Source: Epichloe hybrida
Taxonomy: Eukaryota > Ascomycota > Sordariomycetes > Hypocreales > Clavicipitaceae
Length of the DNA: 23,436 nt
NCBI GenBank assembly: GCA_019022495.1
Contig: JAFEKR010000136.1
Coordinates: 1 to 23,436 of the forward strand
Direction of reading: 5' to 3'
The notes under the pieces were generated by a model that worked only from the letters and a program-made list of their open reading frames with translations, was not told where the DNA came from and made no database searches. Made by a program: the position numbers and the translations under genes. This document shows, piece by piece, positions 1-8,820 of this stretch (positions are counted from its first letter, which is position 1; each line of letters begins with the position of its first letter).

Positions 1-50
1 AACCCCCTCAACTCGCAATTCCACAACATCTTCTGCTGGACCGCACACAA

Positions 51-1092
51 ATGGCCAGCCCCAATGATCCGCCTCTGGATGAGATCCAATGGCGATCTCC
101 TCAGACGCTCGCCTCCATGGGCGGCCTGCACTCCAACACGATCCTCTTCTACTTCGCCGAGTCGCCCTTTTTCGAACGCACCTCCAACAACGCCGTCATC
201 ATGAGCCAAGCCATGAACAACATGTCCATGTACCACTACATCCAGACGCGCGAAGCCTTCGAGGGCCGCCTAAAGACCATGTCCGGTCTGGAATTCATCG
301 TCGGCGAAGAACCCGCCGAGACAGGCCCAGGTATGGGCACAGGCGTATGGGTGATTCGGAAGCAGACGCGCAGAAAGCAGCAGTACCAGGAGGACGATGA
401 GATCACGGTGCACGCGTCGTTCTTTGTGGTCGGCGAAAACATCTACATGGCGCCGACGTTGGCGGACATTCTGGCGTCAAGAATCGTACGGGGGTTCCTT
501 TTCTATGGCACCCTCCCTCCCTTCCGCTCCTTCACGTGAAAACACAAGAAGAAAACAAAGTTCCTTCGCTAACAAAGGCCCCCCCCCAAAGATGACGATA
601 TCATCAGCCATAGCAAAGGCCCTTCCCGCCGCAGAAAGCATACGCAAATGGCGCCCCTCAACAGGCCACGTCTACCACGTCCCTGCCAACAACCAGCCAC
701 AGCCTTCCAAGGCGCAGGAGTCCAAGGAGGGCACACCCTTGCCCGAAGGCGCGAGCAGACAGGCCCCCAAGAACGACGAGGTGTCGCTGGAGCGCTCCGC
801 AGAGGAGGCCTTCATGGTGCACATGCGCCACGGGGGCGAGTACATTGACGAGAATCCCATCACCGGACGCCCGGGCGAGTTCCACCTTTCGTCGACGGGG
901 AGGAAAGCCGTGCCGGTTCCGAAAAAGGGTCCCGAGACGGGCATCGGCGCCATGAACGGCCCTGCTGTGAATGCCAAGGCGGATGGGAAGAAGGATGGAA
1001 AGGGGCCCAAGACGCCCAGGTCGGCCACGACGCCGAGGTTGAAGAGGAAGAAGAACAAGATGAGTGCTGCGAATACGCCTGTCGCGTCGTAG
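51..1092 (+). CDS. MED6: Mediator of RNA polymerase II transcription subunit 6 (Med6), two exons
   Basis: Med6 is a head-module subunit of the Mediator coactivator, which links gene-specific activators to RNA polymerase II in the nucleus. Exon 1 is 51-485 (145 codons) and exon 2 is 592-1092, giving 311 residues. The intron at 486-591 runs GTACGG...AAAG with a GCTAAC branch site at 568-573. Splicing joins APTLADILASRI to MTISSAIAKALPAAESI, as expected inside the Med6 domain. The domain fills residues 10-165: DEIQW near residue 10, then HSNTILFYFAESPFFERTSNN (27-47), GRLKTMSGLEF (72-82) and WVIRKQTRRK (100-109). The tail is low-complexity and Lys/Pro-rich, typical of filamentous-fungal orthologues, and contains the conserved GEYIDENPITGRPGEFHLSSTGRK stretch in two parts. 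The start is the first ATG, with no upstream ATG in the 50 visible bases. Family identity is recognised from memory of orthologues. Confidence 0.95.
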
Positions 1093-1567
1093 TTGGTGTT
1101 GTGGTTTGGGACTTGGCGTCTTAGATACCCTTGCGTGTGTTTCTTTTATTTCTACAATGCCAGTATTATTATGTGGTGTTGCCTTGTTCTGTCCAGTTAC
1201 GTACAATGGCTCAAGATAGGTAAGTAACATGCATTTCGCCGCTTAATCCTCCTCCACGTATTTCTGCCTTTCACTCTTCTTAGGGGATCATCGTGCTAGT
1301 AGGAGAGAAATCCCGCCAATCACTTGGCCCAGTTTGCTTCATGGTGCGTGCAGCAGACATTTTATTCTCCATAATGCATGTTTGCGTGGCACAAAGAGAC
1401 AAGACGGATCTCACGTACAAAGTAACGCGTTGTGAGTGACACAATTTTGCACAGTTTTTTCCAGCTTTCATAGCCGGGCATGTTCCTAAAAGATACAGTC
1501 AAGGTTTCCCCCTCCCCCATCAAAACAATGGAATGACACGAGCAAGCCTCGGATAAGACGCCCTCCC
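1093..1567. other. Convergent intergenic region between MED6 and the aldehyde dehydrogenase gene
   Basis: These 475 bases separate two convergent stop codons and must hold both 3' ends. The part just after MED6 is T-rich with TTTTATTTCT and ATTATTATG stretches, as expected of a fungal 3' untranslated region and poly(A) signal. I see no gene, RNA or repeat. Short minus-strand open frames here have no recognisable content. Confidence 0.6.
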
Positions 1568-3225
1568 TCATTTCCTCTTGACAATCTCGAGCAGATCCGA
1601 CACGGACCAACCCTTCCACCTCAGCAGGGCAAAGAAGAGCACCGCAACAAGCGACTTGGTCAGCAGACCGCTGAGGCTGAAGACGTCGTTGCCATTTCTA
1701 TCAAACGGGACGCTGCTCCGGGCGCCCGTGGCCTTGATCATGGCGACGGCCTTCCTGTCCGAGTAGGGGGCGTAGCGGACCTTGAGCAGCAGCTCCATCC
1801 AGCCGGGGACGTTGACGACGGTCCTCAGGTGGGTGAACTCCTTGAAGCCATAGGGGCCGTGGTAGGCGCCCATGCCGGAGCCGCCGACGCCGCCAAAGGG
1901 GGCATCCTTGACCATCATGTGCAGAATGGCGTCGTTGAAGGTGACGCCGCCCGAGTTGGTCTGGCGCAGAATCTTATGCTTCTCTTGCTCCGAGGAGGTG
2001 AAGCCGTAGAGGGCGAGGGGGTGATCGTGCTCGGCGGTGTAGGAAATGGCCTGGTCGAGCGTGGCGTCGAGGATGGGCAGGATGGGGCCGAAGAGCTCCT
2101 CGGAGAGCAGCGGGTCCGAGGGAGTGACGCCGTCAACAATGGTGGGCGCGAAGAAGCGGTTCTCGGGGTTGCGGTCGCCGCCGTAGACGATGTTGCCCTG
2201 CGTGTTCTCGAGGAGGCTGTCGAGGCGCCGGAAGTGTCTGTCATTGACGATGCGCGTGGCGTAGGCGGGCTGGCCGGACTGGCCGGACCGGTACTGGTCA
2301 AAGTATTTGGTGAGGGCGGCGATGAACTTCTGCTTGATCGAGGGGTCGACGAAGACGTGGTTGACGCCGACGCAGATCTGGCCGGCGTTCATGAACTTGG
2401 CGTTGGCGATTCTCTTGGCCGCCAGGTCAATGTCGGCCGAGGGGGTGACGATGGCGGGGCCACGGCCGCCCAGCTCGAGCGTCACCGTGGTCAGGTTGGG
2501 CGCGGCCTTGGCGTAGATGATTTTGCCGACGGCCGTGGATCCCGTGAAGAAGATGTGATGCCACTTCTGCTCGAGGATGTAGTTCATCTCCTTGGGCCCG
2601 GCCGTGACGACGCGGATGGCGCTCTGGTCGAGATACTTGGGGACAATCTCGGCGATGAGGCGCTCCGAGGCCGGGGCCAGCTCGCTGGGCTTGAGGACGG
2701 CGGTGCAGCCGGCCGCGATGGCGCAGATCATGGGCTCGAATGTCTCCATGAAGGGGTAGTTTCAGGCCGAGATGATGAGGGACACGCCCTTGGGCTCCTT
2801 GCGGATGCGGGCGCCGCCAAAGAGGTTGAAGGGGTCTGTCCGCCGGGGCTTCTCATCCTTGGTCCACTCCTTGATGTGGGCGAGGGCCTCGAGACAGGCG
2901 TTCTGGATGCCGGCCACGTCGACGGGGAGAGTCTCCTGTCGGTGCTTGTTGAGATCGGCACTGAGGGCCTGGACGATGCGCTCGCGGTTGTCCTCGAGCA
3001 TCCACCATGTTTTGCGGAGCTGCTTGATACGCCATTCGAGGTTTTTGGTGCGGTGGGAGCGGAAGGTGGCGGTGACGGTTTTGATGGCCTGGCGAGTTGG
3101 ATTGATTAGTTTGGTGGGCAATGCGGACGATTGCGAGGAATGAAGGAGAGAGAAGGCTGCTTTGTGCCTGCTTTGTGCCTGAAGCTTACCTCGTCGACCT
3201 GGGCTTCCGAGCTGTACGACGACAT
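1568..3225 (-). CDS. Class-3 fatty aldehyde dehydrogenase (HFD1/ALDH3-like), interrupted by an in-frame UGA
   Basis: The family oxidises long-chain aldehydes to fatty acids with NAD(P)+, usually tethered to ER, lipid-droplet or outer mitochondrial membranes. Exon 1 is 3225-3190 (M-S-S-Y-S-S-E-A-Q-V-D-E). The intron is 3189-3089, GTAAGC...CCAG, with an ACTAATC branch site. Exon 2 is 3088-1568. Total span is 518 codons, normal for the family. Visible features: FTGSTAVG nucleotide-site loop (about 193-200), TLELGG with general-base Glu217, GQIC with nucleophile Cys251 (34 residues later, the ALDH3 spacing), EELFGP, and the FGGVGGSGMGAYHG loop. A C-terminal hydrophobic helix (about 487-505) followed by basic residues fits a tail anchor. 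Codon 121 (2764-2762) is TGA where the family has Trp of W-N-Y-P; the frame continues perfectly on both sides. Conceptual translation therefore stops at 120 residues, before every catalytic residue. It could be a recent null allele, a pseudogene or a base-call error. Confidence 0.9.
2762..2764 (-). other. Premature UGA codon replacing a conserved Trp in the aldehyde dehydrogenase
   Basis: On the minus strand the codons read ATC-TCG-GCC-TGA-AAC-TAC-CCC, so I-S-A-stop-N-Y-P. The family consensus is Trp-Asn-(Tyr/Phe)-Pro, so one change, TGG to TGA, accounts for it. The downstream frame stays open for 397 codons with no further stops and all motifs preserved, so loss of function, if real, is recent. 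No GT...AG pair near it can splice it out while keeping the surrounding conserved residues. Confidence 0.9.
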
Positions 3226-3767
3226 GGCGACGGACGATGTCCTTTTTCTCCTCTTTCTGTTCTCTCTCCTTTTGCGGGCGGACTAGGCGTTCGGTGTCTG
3301 AGCACGCGTTGCGTTTTTTCTTGTTCTCTGATGAAAATTGAGAAGATGAGATACTAGGAACGAGATGGGAATACGGGTGATGAATGAATGCGTCTTCACA
3401 CGTGCATGATGGTGATGCGCCACCCGACCCTGTCCCCATGTCACCGGCCGTGAAAGGATGCCTCGGCAGCTCCATTCCCGGGGGGGAGGGCGGCTTAGAG
3501 TTGTCCCGGCCCCGCACACGGACTGCAAGTGACTTATTTTGAATTCCTGCTCCACCTTTTCCTACAAGCTGCTCCTACCACCATCGCAACAGCATCTGGT
3601 GCAACGTGACGATGGACTCGACGATCGAGTCGTTCCTAAGCTGTGCTGAAGGAAAACCTAGTCTTGACGTATTCCAATGACGGTGACGTGGTCCTAGTTG
3701 TCTTGATCAAGTGCAAGAGCTTCAGGAAAAGAAACACATAACAAGCCTGGACATCAAAACGAGCACA
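3226..3767. promoter_or_regulatory. Upstream region of the aldehyde dehydrogenase gene, with two CCTCGG/CCGAGG sites nearby
   Basis: This is the only sequence available for the dehydrogenase promoter. Immediately before its ATG the sense strand is a purine-rich leader of AGAGA/GAGG-type sequence. CCTCGG occurs at 3461-3466, 236 bp upstream of the ATG, and the reverse form CCGAGG just beyond at 3781-3786. CCTCGG is the known core bound by the FarA/FarB fatty-acid regulators in Aspergillus, which would suit a fatty-aldehyde gene. A six-base site is short enough to occur by chance, so the link is inference. No open frame here looks like a gene. Confidence 0.3.
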
Positions 3768-4805
3768 ATGAGAAAACTGACCGAGGAAGGAAGTCTTCCC
3801 GACAGCATGGAGCAGCACGTCGAATTTTGGCTCAACAGACGACTGCGTTCCCCAGCGACGACCAAATCGTCGGCATCTTAAAGGACGCGCCCCGTTCCTT
3901 CATGCTCGCGCCCGAGTTCGAAAGGGAGTCCTATGGATGGAGTGCCGCCGGAGTGCCCGACGTGATGCACATGAACAAAATTCAATCCCGTCGCTTTTTC
4001 GACCTGGACGGATCATGGCACCCATGTCGAGCGACTGCGCTTCTGGTTTGACAACCGCATCGGGAGTGCACAGGGTAGGAGTCCTTCGGTTGTTGATGTG
4101 TAGTGACGGGACAACGAAAGCAAAGAAGCCGACAGATCAAAAGTATATCAGAGACCAGTTCACCAAATTCCTTTGCATATACTTGCTCTGGGGTGTTATG
4201 AGCCGTGTGCTTTTTACACGACAGCTTTCTGTTCAACATGTTGACTCCAATCTCGGAGCTTCTTCTCACCTCGGCTACCCTACATCTGCCAGAACAGACC
4301 CATGGTTCTGTAACAGTCATGCGACGGAGCGTGTGTAGTCAACTTGAAATTACTCGGTACCATAGTGTCCCCAGATCATGTCAGGGTTGAAGAGCGGTTG
4401 ATTCTGAGTCAAGGCAACTTTCAAAAGTGTCGGAAAAATCTTGTTCAAACAGACTTAGTAGAGCTGCATCATATCACAAAAAATGCCTTCAAAGCACCAT
4501 CAGTCACCAACTACGCTTCTTAGTTGAAGAGAGTCGATGCTCCATTCCAATATCATACCCTCGCAAAGGCTGCGCCAGAACGGACGGATGGCTCCACAAC
4601 GAGTATCCCTCATCAGGTTTTCAACATGATGAGATGAATAATGTGTTTAAGTGTCTGGCCACCGACTTCGTCTCTCACTCCCACTTCTCACGCAACTCGT
4701 CTGTTCGATCAAGGCTGCCGACTCTATTTCTACAGCAAGAAAGATGTTCACTGACCCGAGCAACTAGCATCTGACTACCCTGGACGCATTGCAAACCACA
4801 TGTAG
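3768..4805 (+). pseudogene. Possible eroded gene of unknown family (shifting frames)
   Basis: No family is recognised. Protein-like sequence appears in successive plus-strand frames. First comes ATG at 3768 (M-R-K-L-T-E-E-G-S-L-P-D-S) to TAA at 3879-3881. A second frame overlaps it at about 3827-4051 and contains K-D-A-P-R-S-F-M-L-A-P-E-F-E-R-E-S-Y-G-W. A third frame from about 4023 reads H-V-E-R-L-R-F-W-F-D-N-R-I-G-S and meets GTAGGA at 4075, a plausible intron donor. Further on, one frame runs 4344-4805 with only three internal stops (4521, 4635, 4752). This would fit a gene broken by indels and nonsense changes. It could also be chance, because stop density in the last piece is only modestly below random. 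Treat as a hypothesis. Confidence 0.2.
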
Positions 4806-6860
4806 TCCATTCCATACGTCAAGGTTTGCCACTCGGTCTCTTGACGTGACCAAGAGGGGCTCGGGGACCGGTGAAACCTCCGTTGATGTATCATTCGAGC
4901 GGGGGTATTGGCGCAATGCTATCAAAGCCGAGTCACTCTAATATTGGTCCGAAGTCTCATAATCTGGAAGTACGCAGGTGCAAAAGTCTACTTCGGTCCT
5001 AGTCCAGGGCAATCAAGCCCTTTGGTAAGCACGCTCTTGGAGCAGTGGTGTGCGGTATTCACTCCAAGACTCTGTACTTGGCAACTGATTACCGCGGCTT
5101 CTTTCATGGTTCTGAACTGGGATATGACATGTCTACCAGTCCTATACGGCGAGGAGAAATGTCATGCCGATGAATCCGAGCGAGACATCTGCTGAATGCC
5201 AAGGAAGGTGCTCGAGTGAAGTGACGTTGACAGGAAATAATCCGGCTCGGACCCAGATTAGTCGTGTGCATTTGGAGCTGGACCGGAGCAACAGGAGCCG
5301 GGTCTCGACTCAACAAGATCTGACAGCAACCATTTCGATATGAAGTGGAAAACTGCTAGGTCTTACGATCTGAAAGATGGGCAGAGAACAAGAGCAGGAC
5401 CCGCCTGTTTGCAGCAGCCACAGCATCACCATTACAGGATCAGAGAATGCCAGAACAGTGCTCGTGGCGCCATGACTAGTGGAAGGAGAAGTGTGAGGAG
5501 CGGGGATAGTCAGGGCAGAGGAGAGCAGATTGTGAGCGAGTAAAGCATGGCGTACTGCTTGCCAGTCCTCAAGCCGCGGGTTGTGTCGACGTATCCACGC
5601 CAGTGATAGCCATTGGGTCAAGTGAATGCCGAGGGCGTTCGGAATCAGCAAGATGCATCCGCTGGCAAAAAGGACCGTCAGACAAGAAAGATGAGGCTTG
5701 GCCGTTGAATGTACGTGATATCTGATATACGCTTCCCATCAGGGTCTTGGACGGATGTGTGTTGCATATCCAAATGCCCGGTTTTGGTACCTGGATTCGG
5801 ACAAATGTTTCGTGTGCCTGATGTACCTGAATGTAGACTGGAGATAGATACACCACCAAGAAGGCAATAAAAAAGAAAATCCGTTCTTTCTTGGCAACGT
5901 CTCCAATGCACGCTCGGACGTTGTGAACACAAGTCAACGGGCGATCTTGAGCTGCAGAAGGTGTATTGGCTGCTGCTGCTGCATGAAGGGAAGACTAGGA
6001 CGAAATAATGGTGTGTACGTTCACCTACATATCAAGCTAACGAGAAGATAGAGAGAGCCACGATTGTAGCGGCGCGGTGCGGTACGATGCGTCTACTGTG
6101 GGTGTTAAAGAGTACATACGTGAGGTCCCCGAGCCATCCCTCTCAGCGTTGCTGGCTTTCCTCATGTGGGGATGCGGGAGGAGCACGGCTTTCTGAGGAT
6201 TGACAGATTATTTTTGTTTTTTTTTGAGAAAAATCGAGGGTAGGTTGTGGGACTTTCTTTTTCCATCTACCGCCCACCCATGGCGTTCAGGTATCTAGTC
6301 GATCAGTTTCACCCTTCTTACTGTGTATGTGCTTATTTCAAAGGATACAACTGGAAACAACCTGCGACCTTGGGTTGGACATGCTTAGATATGGGCAGGT
6401 CATCTTTTGACTTTTCGCAAGGTTCCAACGAAATATGAAACTTCGGGCAGGTTTTACAACTCGCATTGTCAGGAGTTGTGAAAGCTACTTACAAGTCAAT
6501 TTGTTGATTATGAGATCCGCTTATGGTGGATTCAACTTTTTTTGGTGCTTTGTCACGAACAGGGGGGGACAAACGCGATTGCAGCAAAAGGGGTCGAAGC
6601 CGTGGAGAACAGAAAATCCCGATTTGGACAAAGAACATATGCACCTTGTACGCACGACGTTGTTGATGACGAACGATTGAGATCGGATTAGGCGAGAGGG
6701 GAGGCCGGAACAGGAAGTTGTCGTACTCGGCCCCTTCAGTCCCGTACCTGGCAAGCTGCAGAGATTCACAGAAGCCAGTTATTAGTTGCAGATGGCTGGC
6801 CATTGGCATGACCTATCATCTCTGGAGAGGGACTGCAAGCTAAGATGGGTAGAGAAGAAT

Positions 6861-7279
6861 GTAATCCGTACCCAGGTATCCAATGGCCATCGCGCTGCAG
6901 GCGGGTCGCGCGGTAGGGGGTGAAGTATACCGTACGGACAACGAAATTGCATTGACGATTGGATAATGGGAGGACCAGAGATGTGATTGCCCTAAGGCTG
7001 GCGTCCATCAAGCCATGTGTTGGTGGTGGTGGTGGTGGTGGTGGCAACGAAAAGCGGAGTTGGTGGAAGGAGGTTGGTTGTGTTGATAACAACTTCGTCA
7101 AGCAGGTTGTACCTGCGCCAACTTGGCAAGAAACAAAGCAACGCCCACTGTAAGGGACAACAGATAGAAGACGGCGGTCAATGCATGGACAGAATTGGCA
7201 TAGAGCGTAATCTGTACCGATTGGAGCTTTGGTCGAATATTAAACGGGACCTGTAATCCGTACTTGGTATCTCGAATGG
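6861..7279 (+). repeat. Pair of imperfect direct repeats starting GTAATCCGTAC
   Basis: GTAATCCGTAC occurs at 6861-6871 and 7253-7263. After each copy the similarity continues in diverged form: CCAGGTATCCAATGGC after the first and TTGGTATCTCGAATGGC after the second, so the match spans about 27 bp. The ten-base core TGTAATCCGT is found a third time at 15360-15369 on the same strand. These could be remnants of a small dispersed repeat or a shared protein-binding site. Nothing links them to a known element. Confidence 0.4.
7021..7044 (+). repeat. (TGG)8 trinucleotide microsatellite
   Basis: Eight perfect TGG units lie between CATGTGT and CAACGAAA. The repeat is not inside any gene that I can support. 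Confidence 0.9.
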
Positions 7280-8787
7280 CTCGTTCGACGTCCATGCATG
7301 GTTGGGCCGGGTTAATTGTTCTTAATCGGGATTAGGACAAGGAACTGGGTGGGTTGGAGGCGGCAATATAAAAATTCATAGCAGGAAATAAAAATGATGG
7401 TGTGTGACCTCTCAACGAAAAAAATGCTTCAGGAGTACCCAGCATCGAAGCCGTGGCTCCAGTAACCGTCTCATCTCGCTCGAAGCCGAAGGTGAACACG
7501 ACCTGATCTGTGCAGCCCCTGCGGTGATAGGCAGCGGTAGAGGGCTGGACGGCTGAACGGCTCTGGTACTAATATCATCGGAAAGGTAAATGCCCATGGC
7601 AAATGGAGGGGAATGCCATGTTGGTGGCTACAACTTACCCACGGGGCTGAATCAGATGTACTTAGCGGGTGGAAAGCACGGGATAAACGGAGGAAAGGCA
7701 GTTCCAGTCTTAACTTCCTTGTCAGTCTGTCTCGGCTCGGGTGAGCTAGCTCGCAGTGATATTGGACGCTCACAAATAAGTGCAATCATAAGTGCACTGT
7801 CAAAGGGGTGTCCACGAAGAAGAGCGTCAAAAAAGTGTCAAAAGCAGCAATAGCCAGAAAATCGCAACGACATGGCAATGCATTAGGCTGGAGCGTCTGT
7901 CCAGAAGCGGGTGCCTTGTTTGCACGCGTGCGCACACATTTTGGCAAATGTGTGGCTGTTTTGGTAGACACAAAAAGGCCTTCCCGACAAATTGCACTAG
8001 TGTCATCGCTGTGATCCGTACCAGGGTGCCAGGGTCATGGAACCAAGATCAAGCCCGCCACTGTGGGGTTTGCGGCTGATGACGCTTGTTGCTTGTCTGG
8101 CTGTCTGGCTGTCTGTAGTTGCTGAGTTTGGGATGCTCGTTGTCTAATCTGTAGTAGGCGGCAAGTCGATTCTCACCTCTCACGTCATCTCGCGGACTTG
8201 GCCGGAGGGGAGCATTTGGTCGACAAGTCAGGAGATCAACATTCATGCATACCGAGGATTCCTTCCTTCTATCCATGACAGCTATTCTTGCAGTGGCTAA
8301 ACCCTTGACGAGCTGAAAATGCAGGCACGGTAACGGAAAAAGGCTGACTCAACGTACAGGAACATTCGAGGTTTGTGGGGACCCTTGTTGGGGACCCTGA
8401 CGTCCTCGAGTATCTGGATGCGTCGTCGATCTCGGAGCTGTAGAATACGCTGCGGAAGCAAAGTCCCGAAGGCAGACCTTGGTAATGGTAAGACTGGGGC
8501 ATGAAGTTACGAACGGTGTCCATAGTTCATGCGAGAGTAACTTTCCATCACACCGACCCAACGGTGACGTCAATTGACTAGGGCGGTCGGAGGGGCTGGG
8601 CCGTGAGAATTCGGTTGGTCTGGTTCGTTGGGATGGCTGGAGTTGGCGTCGACGTCGACGTTGAGTCGTCGTCCACGAAGACTGGTGAGACCGCGTGGTA
8701 AACTAATGCATGGCAAAAACTTCCTGTTGCCACCAGACCAGTTCGAGTTGCCAGTAAGAAGAGCCGGCCGCCAGGTCACCCAGGTGC

Positions 8788-8820
8788 CAGGTGCCCGCCA
8801 GGTGCCCGCCAGGTGCCCGC
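8788..8820 (+). repeat. 11-bp tandem repeat, three perfect copies
   Basis: CAGGTGCCCGC is repeated three times in tandem. Diverged partial copies flank it on both sides (CAGGTGC before it, CAGATGCCAGC after it), so the original array was probably longer. It lies in noncoding sequence. Confidence 0.85.

Noticed and set aside
486..539. Unspliced C-terminus of MED6 ending at 539
   Set aside because: The residues after ILASRI do not fit Med6. A GT...AG intron with a GCTAAC branch site joins the frame to the conserved second half.
1568..2749. A shorter but complete dehydrogenase starting at the Met after the UGA
   Set aside because: It would lack the first 125 residues, including the N-terminal part of the nucleotide-binding domain. 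Homology continues upstream in the same frame through the UGA.
1829..3109. A 426-codon plus-strand open frame opposite the aldehyde dehydrogenase
   Set aside because: It is the antisense shadow of a G+C-rich coding sequence. Its composition is Gly/Glu/Asp/Val/Leu repeats with no family resemblance, while the minus strand is a clear dehydrogenase.
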